Source: Alternaria dauci
Lineage: Eukaryota > Ascomycota > Dothideomycetes > Pleosporales > Pleosporaceae
DNA length: 64,000 bases
Assembly (NCBI RefSeq): GCF_042100115.1
Contig: NC_091274.1
Coordinates: forward strand, 124,001 to 188,000
Direction: 5' to 3'
Shown: positions 20,695-30,901 of the stretch, piece after piece
Layout of the letters: the number at the start of each line of letters is the position of its first letter
Numbering within the stretch: the first letter of the stretch is position 1
The notes under the pieces: model-generated
Database searches by the model: none
What the model was told of the DNA's origin: nothing
What the model saw: only the letters and a program-made list of their open reading frames with translations
Translations under genes and position numbers: made by a program

Positions 20695-21810
20695 ATGGAT
20701 ATCCGTGTACTACGACCGTCGGACATTCCGCATGTCCAGCTGGCGAATATTACGAATCTGCCCGAGAACTACTTTTGCAAGTACTACTTGTATCATGCGA
20801 TGAGTTGGCCGCAGTTGAGCTATGTGGCTGTTGATGTAAGTTTTGTTGTTTTTGATCATGGGATATGGTGCCCCTCCATGCATGCTGGGGCGATGCACAC
20901 AGAGGAGAAGAAAGAGCTAGGAAGCGGTACAAGAAGAGAAGAGAAGAGACAGCTCGATGAATCCAAAGGACTGCGAATCGTCCCAGCTACTCCATGACAC
21001 GAGGACGGGCCGTAGTGTCCGCTACATGAACAAGCCACCCCACCCACGCATGCCCTCCAACTAACCTCTTTTCTTTCCGAACCCAGGTCTCTCGCCCCCC
21101 AAAGACGCCCTACGATCCCCCCAAAATCGTCGGCTACGTCCTCGCCAAAATGGAAGAAGAACCCACCGACGGCGTCCAACACGGACACATTACTTCTCTC
21201 TCCGTCATGCGCACGCACCGACGTCTGGGTCTCGCCGAGAAACTGATGCGTCAGTCACGTACGTTGCCATTTCCCCTCCCCCTCCCTCCCTACCTACCCC
21301 GTCCTCCCATCCCGCCCATCCGCCCCTTCCCACCACGAGGTCTGTAACTGATACGTGTGACCGATGAAAAGAACGCGCCATGGCCGAAACCTTCAACGCG
21401 CACTACGTCTCCCTGCACGTCCGCGTGTCCAACACCGCAGCCCTGCATCTCTACCGCGAAACTCTAGGCTTCACTGTCGACAAGATCGAAGCAAAGTACT
21501 ATGCCGACGGCGAAGACGCGTATAGCATGCGCATTGAGCTCGCGGATCTAAAGGAGCAGTTGAGGGATGAAGAAGAGGTGATTTTTGGGAGCGAGGGGGT
21601 GGATGAGGGGGAGGCGGTGGGGAGTGAGGTGAGTTTCTCTTGTTTCTGTTTTTTGTCATTGATGGCAGGGTGGTTGTTAATGATGCGTAGGGCCGGGAGA
21701 AGAAGAAAGTGGAGAAAAAGACCAAGGTCAAGGTGGGAAGGGGCAAGGGCGTTGTGGATCTGGTGGAGAGGGTGGAGGCGCACAAAGGTGAAGAAGCGAC
21801 GGCGGCTTAG
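20695..21810 (+). CDS. N-terminal acetyltransferase NatA catalytic subunit, Ard1/Naa10 (~229 aa)
   Basis: Exons 20695-20835, 21087-21258, 21372-21628 and 21691-21810, in frame. The GNAT fold is clear: [20 protein letters not shown] at the N-terminus, then [20 protein letters not shown], which contains the acetyl-CoA pyrophosphate loop (R/Q-x-x-G-x-A), then [19 protein letters not shown]. The C-terminus is charged and Lys-rich, ending near [18 protein letters not shown], as I expect of fungal Naa10. The protein acetylates N-termini of nascent chains at the ribosome with Naa15. The first intron is long (251 bases). The TAG at 21808 is followed in frame by 39 further sense codons (see findings). 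Confidence 0.93.
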
Positions 21811-21930
21811 GAGGCGAGAGTCGCGGAGATATATGTGCAGATGCAGAGGGGTGAGGTGGTGAGTGTGACGGAAGAGGAATATGAACGGCTGCCGTTCTTT
21901 TCGCGCGGAGAGCGTGCAGAGGACTTGTAG
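21811..21930 (+). other. in-frame coding-like extension after the NAA10 TAG
   Basis: The frame of NAA10 stays open for 39 codons after TAG and ends at another TAG (21928-21930). The residues look protein-like ([33 protein letters not shown]). It could be a 3' UTR open by chance, a lost C-terminus, or a readthrough tail. An intron of 78 bases with a weak donor (AAG|GTGGGA) ending at this TAG would also join it in frame. Confidence 0.35.
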
Positions 21931-22182
21931 GTCTGAGGCATGGTAGTGAGTAGTGCAGGATGGTGAAGACTATCTTTGTGGTTGTATTAGTCTAGTCAAA
22001 GCGCCTTTTGCCAGGCCAGCCATTCCTCACCTCTTATGCTCAACTCAGCCCGTAAATGCGAATACAGGATACTATACACACCGCCTCCCCAACACCCAAA
22101 ACACACAATCCCCCCCTCCATAAAACGCCTTCCAATCCCATAAAACGCCACCATACACATACCCATCATAACATCATGTCAT

Positions 22183-23881
22183 TCACATCAACCCCCCCAA
22201 CACCACCTTCCCCACGCCCCCCACCTCCCCTTTAACCCCCGCCCGACAACTATCCTCAAACTCCCTCACCACACCCGCCAACAAAATCTTCCGCACCCGC
22301 GCATCCGCCTTACTAAACAGATCCCCCACCAAACTCGGCTGTCCACCGCCCGCCACCACGACACTCTCTGGCGTCGCCAGCATGCCCAGGATACGCGTAT
22401 AGCAATCAATCAGCACGTCGCAGAGCGTGGCAAAAGTGCTAAAAAAATCTGGATCAAAGGGCAGAGACGGGGTCTGGAGATGTGTATAGGATTCATTGGG
22501 GTGGAGGGAGTCGTCCGTATTCGCGGGGGGAGAAAAGGCGTCGGTGGTCATGGATGATAGACCGGCCGCGGATGCACCAGTGCCAGCGCCGTTGATGCTG
22601 CTTGTATCGCTGCCAGTGAAGCTATTACTCGGTGTCAGAACTGGAATCTCGCCTGTGGTTGCGGAACTCGATCTCCGCCCTTTACCCCCCATGCTCATCC
22701 CCATGCCTATGTTTGCACGCTTAAACATCTGCGGTAATCGCGCCCTCGACAGCGTCGACGGCGTGGAGCCATCGGCTGGGTGCACGGCCTGGTACTGTTC
22801 GAATTCGACGAGCAGCGCGTTGAGCGCTTTGAGGTAGTCGGCGGGCGAATTTGCGTTGAGGTCGAGGATGGTGGGGAGCGAGAAGCCGAGGAGTAGGTAT
22901 TGTGTTGCGCGGCGGGCTTGGTTGCGCGAGGAGAAGGAGGGGAGGCGGGTGAGGTCGGTTTTGGAGAAGAGGAGCGTGTTGAACCAGTATATTCTGCCTT
23001 CGTGGCTGAATAGGCGTTAGCCGTCAGTTAGTCGCAAGGGGAGAGGGGACATACGCTTTCCGGAGATAGTCCAACGTCGATATCCGTTTCGACGCCAGTT
23101 CGTGAATGTGTTGAAACACGAGATTCGGATTCGCGCCATTGGGCACGGGAATCGGGGCTGCGGGCGCGAGCGTGCGATTCGATTGCTGGTTTGCTTGCAG
23201 AATCTCTTTTTGAGTAGGCGCATGGCGGAGCGGCATAGGGACCGCCATGTTGCTCGTCGTCTTGTCTTTGTCGACAGCAGCAGCCGCGCTCAACGGACTC
23301 TTGTCGTACCCGTAGTCGGTCGTAGTCGTCTTCACGCTCTCACTGCTTTTTTGCTTATTGCCGCGCGCAAACGTCGAAATGGAGAGCGCAGGGCGCGACG
23401 CATTACCCACCGTCGCCGTGGTATTCACTACCCCAGTCTTTTCGGGCGAAGAGGTCAGCGCCAGCGTATTGGCCGACGGAACCCTCCTATGCGACGACGA
23501 TGTCCTGGCCGTGCTGCTGTCGGACGTATTGGTTCGAAGCGACGCGGACCGCGAGCGGCGCAGCGAAGCGCCGAGATCCGTCACCGACGACGCAATGCTG
23601 TGCCTGCTGGCCTGTCGCGTGCGGCGCTGTGGCGTCGTCGAGTCTTTGGCGGGGAACGGGTATGTGTCCGGGGTAGGCAGAGGGGGTGTGTCTAGCTCGG
23701 TGGTGGTGGTGGTCGGCGTGAGATTGAGGGATGGCGGGTAGAGTGTCGACGAGGGCGTCTGTTTGTGTGTCTTTGTCTTTGCGCCGCGAAAAAACGAGGG
23801 CCGGCGGAAGAAGTTTGCCTGGGCGGCGGTCGTCGAAGCGGAGGGCGACGAGGGGGGCGGTGGTGCGTGGTCGTCGGCCAT
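22183..23881 (-). CDS. conserved fungal protein of unknown function (~549 aa)
   Basis: Exons 23055-23881 and 22183-23005 with a 49-base intron. The start is the MADDHAPPPP methionine at 23881; another Met lies 12 codons upstream. The N-terminal 230 residues are low-complexity (Pro, Ser, Thr, Arg) and likely disordered. The conserved part spans the intron: HIHELASKRISTLDYLRKA, then HEGRIYWFNTLLFSKTDL, LARRATQYLLLGFSLPTILD-like helices and YLKALNALLVEFEQYQ. A Gly/Ser-rich insertion separates this from a helical C-terminus. I do not recognise a named family. No signal peptide or membrane segment is present. Divergent from ECT1, with about 530 bases between the two starts. Confidence 0.82.
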
Positions 23882-24410
23882 GGCTGCCACGCTGCTCCAG
23901 CACCAAGGGCGACCCAAAGCTGTGGGGCTACCGAGCGATCAGGGGCTGTTTCACCACTGCGCCTGGGACCCTGATGTCTACTACTGTATGTACTATGTCG
24001 CTGCTGCTGCGCAAGAGACGGATGTATCTTCTACGCTATGCTCTCCACATGGCTGCGGAAGTCGAAAAAGGAGAGAGATAAGATATCCGACTTTGCTCTC
24101 AAGGCGTCTGGCGCACAGGGAAAAGAGGGCTGCGATTCGCGGCTACAGCTGCTGCCGCCTTCACCTATCCCGACGCAGGAACAAGCCGCCCGAGGCGCAT
24201 CCCTGCTCACCGCCAACACCCAATGCCATAGCTTCCATCGCAGAGAGGGACCTGGCTAGCCACGTGCGACCACCACGACGCGTTAGTCTGCATTGAGGAG
24301 CTGCTTAATCGCGCTCCAAGCTCTGCTCGACTCTCCCTCAGACACAGACAGAGACTCGAGAGTTGGCGTCTATCGTCTGTATTTACTGTACCCCGCTACC
24401 CCACGTCACA
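23882..24410. promoter_or_regulatory. divergent promoter region
   Basis: About 530 bases between the start of the - strand unknown gene and the ECT1 start on the + strand; it must serve both. Open frames here are chance frames. Confidence 0.45.
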
Positions 24411-26142
24411 ATGCAGCGCAGACAGAGCGCCCGAGTACGCGCCCTTGCTCGACCCACGCCCAGCACTCACTAATCACCCACAGGGCGAATGGATTCCCAC
24501 CGAGGGCCAGTGGCCCGTGGATCCCCAGCACGACGTCGACGTCTCGGAGCAGCGCATCTGGGTCGACGGCTGCTTCGACTTTGCCCACCACGGTACACAG
24601 ACATGGCGCCTCCAATCGCTACACCACCGCTGACGACGATACACAGGCCACGCCGGCGCCATGCTGCAGGCGCGCCAGCTCGGCACCGAGCTCTTCGTCG
24701 GCGTCCACTCTGACGAATCCATCATGGAGAACAAAGGGCCGACCGTCATGCGCCTCGACGAGCGGTACACACATCACCGCTCTACCCACGTTACTATTGC
24801 CAACTAACACGCGTCTCCAGCGTCGCCGCCGTCGAAGCCTGTCGCTGGGCCACAAAAGCCGTCCCCCGCGCCCCCTACGTCACATCCCTACCCTGGATCA
24901 CGCACTACGGCTGCAAATACGTCGTCCACGGCGACGACATTACGTCCGACAGCGACGGCAAAGACTGCTACCGGTACGTCAAAGCCGCTGGCCGCTTCAA
25001 AGTCGTCAAACGCACGCCTGGTATCTCGACAACGGATCTCGTGGGCCGGATGCTGCTGTGCACGAAATCGCATTTTATCCCGTCGCTCGAGAAACGGATT
25101 CAGGGCGAGGAAGGACCCGGCGGCGAGGAAGAGAGGCTGGCCACGGGAAAAGAAATGTTGGAGAGGATTAGGGATTATGCGAGTGATGAGAGTGGCAAGG
25201 CGCCGGGGTGCGATGTGTGGTATTGGCATGCGTCGCGGCCGGTGAAGCTAAGGCGCACGACGACGAGTAATACTGTTGCGTCGCCTACATCTCCCACTGC
25301 CGATGCTGCTCCGCGTCCTGGCACCCTGCGTACTGCGTCCACGGCGCCCGCACTCGGTCCTGTCAAGGAAGAAAAGGGTAAATTCCACCAACTCGTTCAA
25401 GGAAAAGGCGTGCGACCCGGTCAGCGCGTTGTCTATGTCGACGGCGGCTGGGATCTGTTTTCGTCCGGCCACATTGAATTCTTGCGCCTCGTTACGTCGG
25501 CCGAAGAAGACGGTGCACGGGAGCGGGGGTGGTACACGGAAGAAGCAAAGCAGCAGCGCGTGCAAGCCACGGGCGAGGACTATGGACCGCTGTTTGTGGT
25601 TGCGGGTATCCACGACGACGAGGTGATTAATCACTGGAAGGGGATTAATTATCCGATTATGAATATCTTTGAGAGGGGGCTGTGTGTGTTGCAGTGTAAA
25701 TTTTGTATCTCCCCCCCCCCCCCCCCCCTTTTCATCCCACATCTTTTCCAAATAAGAGAAGAAGAAGAGACTGACAAGAAAACAGTACATCCACGCCACC
25801 ATCTTCGGCGCCCCCTTCTCCCTCTCCAAAGCCTTTCTCCACTCCCTCCCCTACACGCCCCTCACCACCATCTACCACGGCAAAACGACTTTCATGCCCT
25901 TGGCCTTTGACCCCTATGCCGTTGCAAAGACACTGGGGTTGTATCGCGAGATTGAGAACCATGAGTTTCAGAACGTCAATGCAGCGGAGATTGTGAGTCG
26001 CATTATGAAGGGCAGAGCGCTGTATGAGGAGCGCCAGAGGAAGAAGGGCGAGAAGGGAATTAGTGAGGACATGGAGAGACGGAGACAGGAGGCGGAGAGG
26101 GAGGTGAGAAGGAGGGAGGTGGAGGGGCAGTTTGGGCTTTAG
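24411..26142 (+). CDS. ECT1: ethanolamine-phosphate cytidylyltransferase (~494 aa)
   Basis: Exons 24411-24434, 24484-24592, 24647-24764, 24821-~25693 and ~25777-26142. Two cytidylyltransferase domains are present. The first has VDGCFDFAHHGHAGAMLQAR (HxGH intact), HGDDITSDSDGKDCY and RTPGISTTDLV. The second starts YVDGGWDLFSSGHIEFLR, where the first His of HxGH is Ser. It converts CTP and phosphoethanolamine to CDP-ethanolamine in the Kennedy pathway for phosphatidylethanolamine. The last intron is awkward: the obvious donor (T|GTAAAT) and acceptor (CAG|TACATC) do not keep frame, whereas CA|GTGTAA with AAG|AAAACAG restores a family-like VLQKQYIHATIFGAPF. That intron holds a run of 18 C. N-terminal exon of only 8 codons. 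Confidence 0.92.
25711..25728. repeat. poly-C run inside the last ECT1 intron
   Basis: Eighteen consecutive C. Such runs are prone to length error in sequencing and to slippage, and this one lies in the only intron of the gene whose splice sites do not agree with frame in the simplest reading. Confidence 0.9.
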
Positions 26143-27382
26143 GAAGACGGGGAGGGTTGGGAAGTGGGAGGGGGAGGGGGAGGGGGAGAGGCGGGCGTGA
26201 TACCATTCTTCAACAGGTGTGAGAATTTTTCTCTCGAGGGCGGGGTGCATGGATGGATGGATGGATGGTGAGGTATTGTCTTGGCGAGCGGTATATAGAG
26301 GAAGCAATCCATCCGTGCCATGGCATCTCGCTACTCAGTTCAACATTACTCAAACGTAATCTTCAAATACCTTTTTCCGCACAAAATCCCCCAACGGCAA
26401 CTCTTTAATCCCATGTCTCTCTTCCAACCCGTACGTTCCACTCGTCTGCTTCCAACACAACTCCCGTATCACTTTGCTAGGCGCGTCACGCTGTCCCAAA
26501 TCCGTTACCCAGCTACCTTTGGTGTGGAACAAAGGAAACAGCATCTTTCTTTTACCTCGTCAAAGTTGGTGTCGAGAGCCTTGTTCCTGACTTTGTCTAT
26601 TTCCTCGGCGTTACATGGATATATCTAGGCACGGTACCGGCGTCTGGGTCTTGACGAGATTATGCAGACGGAGCTAGGAAGTGGGAATAGTGAGGAGGCG
26701 GGATGACTGAATGGCAATGTGTGGGCTGTAGCGTCTTCTCCTTTCTTGCTATGGATTTATGGATGGGTGGATTGTGTCTAGGCGTTAGTGACCATGACTG
26801 TACATGTGCTAATTCAGTTCGTACATTGTGATTGCAGGTCTCAGCTAGTAAACGGAGAGAAAAGGTAGCCCAATCCAGACTGTTTATAAGTAGTAGACCA
26901 TGTGTAAGTCTTTATAAGTGGGAAGGAAAGTAATATGCAGTTTGCGTTTCTGACGTGGCATAGTTTTCTACACATGGACGTTTTAATTATCGTCTTGTGG
27001 ATCTGTCGCCAGTTGCTCATAGTGACGACTTTGTTTGATGCGTAGGGAACGTGAGATTGTTGCACTAGTTCGCTCGGGAGGAGCTAGGTTAGGCGGGCAT
27101 ACAAGCAGGAATCCTGGAACTGGCTTCATTTCCCAGAATGCACTTTTATTCACTTACTTTGACATATCTTGCTCAATGGGAATATCATTCTAGAGTCGCT
27201 TTCTACGCACTCAGATCTAGTCTTTATTCAGCAAGTTTCCCTTGCCTCGTGAACCCTATATTGAACTGATAGCACCTAGGTGTCGACGCGCCTAGTCGAA
27301 CAACCTCCCTTAATTCACACCCCATCATCTTTCCTGTCCCGCAACCATCAGATCGCCCCCTTTTCTCATCCACCCCACTCAC
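26143..27382. other. spacer with simple repeats and small uncertain frames
   Basis: Begins with G-rich iterations (GGGGAG, about 26165-26190) and four ATGG units (about 26248-26268). A + strand frame at 26320-26628 and an opposing - strand frame at 26350-26544 overlap; either could be a small gene, but neither shows a motif. No gene is called. Confidence 0.4.
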
Positions 27383-28078
27383 TCACTCAAACGTAATCTC
27401 CATCCCCTCCTTCTTAAACCACTGCCTCGCCTTCTCCATAACCTCTTCCCCCAGCCCCCTCCCATCCACAACACACAGCTCCTTCACCGCCGGCAAACTA
27501 TCCAACACCACCTTCCTCGCCAGACTCTTCTTGTCGCCCTTTTCAGTATGCCGAAATCGTTCTTGCATGACGACATTCACTATGAAATGCGAGATCCGGA
27601 GCCGCGTCATCTGACGACAGATGCGCGGGTTGGCGGGGCTCGAGAACAGGAACGACATGGTGGACAACCGGCTGACGTCGAAGGTGCCCCGTGTGTACAC
27701 GAGGTGACGCGCTTCGTAGTGGATTTGCGTGCAGGTGCTGAGGAAGGGCGGGGGTACGAAGACGTAGCAGGAGGGGGGAGGGGAGGGCCAGGTGCGGGTG
27801 AAGGCGAGGGTGATGGTGGACGAGGTGCTGAGCTGGTGGATGTTAGTGCGTGGGTGAAGGAAGGGGGTATTTGGGGGGTGGGCGAGGAGATGGACTTACG
27901 TAGTCGTAGATGATGTTGCGGATTTCGCCGGGGAGACGGAGAAGCGGGGAGTTGAGTTGGTTGGCGAGGGTGCTGGGTGAGTGTTAGTTATCTTCGAGCA
28001 AGGGGTATGGGAAGCTTACATGGCTAACATGGCTTTCTCGGTATTGGAGGAACCTTCGACTGGGGTTTGGGCTTCCAT
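27383..28078 (-). CDS. small fungal protein of the SPLLRLPGEIRNIIY type (193 aa), paralogue of the next gene
   Basis: Exons 28020-28078, 27900-27972 and 27383-27832. After the first intron the protein reads TLANQLNSPLLRLPGEIRNI, an opening motif common in large families of uncharacterised plant-pathogen proteins (F-box-like or 2EXR-like). Later QIHYEARHLVYTRGTFDV also fits that family. The function is not known. The neighbouring gene at 28672-29331 has the same N-terminal organisation with an intron at the same place and phase, so the two are tandem paralogues. Confidence 0.72.
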
Positions 28079-28671
28079 GGTGAGAACGTTGGTACAAGGT
28101 TGATTGTAGTTGCAGTTGGATGTGCTGAGCGAGGGAGGAAGATTTTCTTCGGTTAAATCACTAGGCAGTGAAAATACATACAGTTGCACATAGTGAACCA
28201 AGGTATCGGAGAGTCCGTCTGCATTGCGACGTCAAGTAGAGTGTTAGTCAGTGACCTTGTGTTCACATCATAGCACAGCCATTAGATCCATGCAAGGGAG
28301 TGAATCTTGATGATCATTGTATTGGAGCTGGGGAAGGAACCTTGTAGACAACGCTTTTTGACCTTGAAGTACCACGACAATCCTTGAGGAACAACCCTCC
28401 TCTCGCCTTTCGCAATCTTTCTACCATCAGCCATTCATCCATGAAACTCGCAGATCTCGCCTTTCCCTCCGAATCTCCAGGGCCTGACTACAAGTTCTCT
28501 CGATACCTTGATGCAGGATAGCTTCTGGCATCGCGAGCCGGAATCATCAGAGCTCCATTCGTACCCAGTCTCCCATAAATGACTGCCGATCTATCCGAAA
28601 CCATTATGCTGGCGTCCCCTTCACTACCGAGTCAAGAATCAGTGTACAGCGGACGCAACTGGCATTAGGCC
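28079..28671. other. spacer between the two paralogues
   Basis: Upstream region of the first paralogue and 3' flank of the second. No coding evidence. Confidence 0.45.
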
Positions 28672-29331
28672 CTAGGTATAGAAGCAGACTTCTAGGCCCT
28701 CTCCAAAAATATCTTTCAAAGCCTTTGTCGTGGACGTCCTATAACCGTCACTATCTCTATAAGAACACAACAAAAGGAACTTTCGCAACGCAGGGAAGCG
28801 TTCTCGAGGGCTATGCGTACGTGACGATAGCTTTAGGAGAAAGTTGAGTCCAAGGTGTGTAAGACTTAGGACTTGAATCTTGTCGTACCTAGTCTGCCTT
28901 GAAACACTCATTAGAGCTGGAAGATCAGAGCATTTGAATTTGAAGACAACTGTCTTCCAGAAGTAGGGGAGTGATTCGTGGCGACACTGAGAGCAAGTAT
29001 GTGCTAGACTCATCGGCCAAGGCGTTGGAGACGGACCCGGAAAGTATACATGCCCGGATCCGCGTGGAACTGTAAGAACTTCTCCAGTCGTGGGAAACGT
29101 GAAGGAGTAGATCATGTTGCGGATCTCGGGTGGGAGGCGCAGCAAAGGCGAGTTGAGCTGGTTCGCGGTGGTGCTATTCGAGTCAGTTAGTATTTTCTCG
29201 AGGATTAATTGCCCAACTGAAATATATGAAGCGGCTCACATCTTAGCCTGCTCATCAGGGTTGCTCGCGCGCTTGAGCAATTCCTCCAATCTTGTGGAAG
29301 CTTTGTTGTGGTCGTAGTCGGTGGAGGCCAT
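28672..29331 (-). CDS. small fungal protein of the SPLLRLPPEIRNMIY type (197 aa), paralogue of the previous gene
   Basis: Exons 29240-29331 and 28672-29173. It starts MASTDYDHNKASTRLEELLK, then after the intron TTANQLNSPLLRLPPEIRNM. The shared segment with the left-hand neighbour is ANQLNSPLLRLP(G/P)EIRN(I/M)IY. In both genes the intron interrupts an Ile codon after its second base (AT|C). The C-terminal half (CSQCRHESLPYFWKTVVFKF) is family-like but diverged from the sister gene. Function unknown; no signal peptide. Confidence 0.72.
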
Positions 29332-29725
29332 CTTGCGGACTTGCAGATGTTGTTGTGAGAGAATTGCGACAAGAGGGTCGACGAGGAGACAAGGGTTCAA
29401 AATAAAGAGAGTTTTATAGGAACAGCCAGTCCGTGAGCAAGGCAGCTGCAGGCTAGTGAAATATCACATGTTAGCTTAGAGCACCTTCCAAGGTTCGTGC
29501 TGTGGCTCACCGCCGTTCAATGAAGTGCTTATATACGTTTGCTTTTGCTGCGCTCGAGTATGCATGACGGCCTCTGGAGCTCCATGGACAGCTCGTTTGC
29601 CAAGTATAGCGAGGACTTGAGGAGACGGCCATCTTTTCATGTTTTCCAATTCATCTAGTATGTACAGCAAGATTGCAACAAAAGAAGTACTTGTACAATC
29701 GTTCGATCCACCCAAGTCAACACAT
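29332..29725. other. spacer
   Basis: About 390 bases between the paralogue start and the GH6 stop. Nothing recognised. Confidence 0.45.
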
Positions 29726-30901
29726 CTAGACCTCGACACCCCTGGGCTTCTTCGGGTAGGTCGGCTCGAGCGGAGGATCAGCATTCTTCACCAACATCTG
29801 CACATACTCGTCGAACCAAGCACCAGCAGCCGGCGCACCCTCAAGACCACACTTTCCGTCACTCTCGCCACCAGGCTTGATCCAAACAAGAGAGTCGACA
29901 TTGGTGTTGTTCTGCTTCGAACCGGGCAGAGGGCCAAATCCGGCAGGTTCAACGTTGCACCACTCACCCCACTCCGCGCGAGCACCAGGAAGGGCAACGC
30001 GGCCCTGGTCGATGATGAAGTTAGATGGCAAGCCCTCGGCCTCGAGGTAAGGAGCAAGCGACGAGGCGTAGTGGCTTTCGTCCCAGGATGGCGACCACTC
30101 AGTGTAGTTCTCGCGTACCTTGGCTTGGAAGGAGTTGTAGTTGGATACGTTAGTGGCGTAACCCCGGATCTTGGCCGCGGGGTTGAGTTTCTTTGCCATA
30201 GCGACGACCTTGGCAAAGATCTGAGCAGTGGGCTTCAGGTTGTCTGCCCAGCCAAGCCAGCCGCCGTGCGCAGCATCGATGTACAGATGTACGTTTGGAA
30301 ACTGAAGCTTCGCAATCGCGTACGCGATGCCCTCTTCGTAGGCAGGAGTAGCGTTGGCGCAGAAAGGGATGCCTTGGTTGGTGATGGCGTTACCAAGGGA
30401 GTCTGGTTCGAGAACAATGGCAAAGTCGAGATCTTTGGCCTGGGAAACGAGCTTGGCGTACTTGTCGACGAAGTCTTTCTTGTAGATCTCGAGGCCGTTG
30501 TTCGCTAGACTGAGCTCACCAGCAGATTCGCCAGCGGAGCAATCGCGGTCGGGCAAATTGTACAAGACCAGGCCGACAATCATCTTCTTTCCAGACTTTC
30601 TTTGTTGACGAGCTTCCTTGATGGCGGTAGGGATGAGGCTGAGCCCATCACGTGTAGTGACCCAAGTGAAGGTCGAGATCTTCTGAGCGACGGTACGAGT
30701 GCGCGCTGCGTTGAGAGTATCGTTTTGAGCCAGGAAGGAGGCGATGGTTTGGTCGAGTTTCTTGCCGTAGCTCTGGACGACATATCGGTCTCTGCCAATC
30801 CAGGGATTGACGGTCGCATTGCTTGGAGGTGGCTTGGGAGCTGCAGATACAGCACCAGCGAAGGCGGCGGATGCCAAAACAAGTTGTGTGAGTTGCACCA
30901 T
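29726..30901 (-). CDS. secreted GH6 cellobiohydrolase/endoglucanase (391 aa)
   Basis: No introns. The N-terminus MVQLTQLVLASAAFAGAVSA is a signal peptide, so the enzyme is secreted. GH6 hallmarks are in order: YNLPDRDCSAG with the catalytic acid at D120, VLEPDSLGN with D167, YIDAAHGGWLGW, RGYATNVSNYN, DQGR and WCNVEPAGFG, and KPGGESDG near the C-terminus. There is no cellulose-binding module or linker, so it is a bare catalytic domain. GH6 enzymes cleave cellulose with inversion. In the last motif Ser stands where many GH6 members have a disulfide Cys, with a Cys three residues later. The start at 30901 is chosen because it begins the signal peptide; the frame is open further upstream. Confidence 0.95.
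   Translation of the reverse strand: MVQLTQLVLASAAFAGAVSAAPKPPPSNATVNPWIGRDRYVVQSYGKKLDQTIASFLAQNDTLNAARTRTVAQKISTFTWVTTRDGLSLIPTAIKEARQQRKSGKKMIVGLVLYNLPDRDCSAGESAGELSLANNGLEIYKKDFVDKYAKLVSQAKDLDFAIVLEPDSLGNAITNQGIPFCANATPAYEEGIAYAIAKLQFPNVHLYIDAAHGGWLGWADNLKPTAQIFAKVVAMAKKLNPAAKIRGYATNVSNYNSFQAKVRENYTEWSPSWDESHYASSLAPYLEAEGLPSNFIIDQGRVALPGARAEWGEWCNVEPAGFGPLPGSKQNNTNVDSLVWIKPGGESDGKCGLEGAPAAGAWFDEYVQMLVKNADPPLEPTYPKKPRGVEV

Noticed and set aside
23102..23741. Long + strand frames of 197 and 127 codons
   Set aside because: Antisense shadows of the low-complexity N-terminus of the - strand unknown gene.
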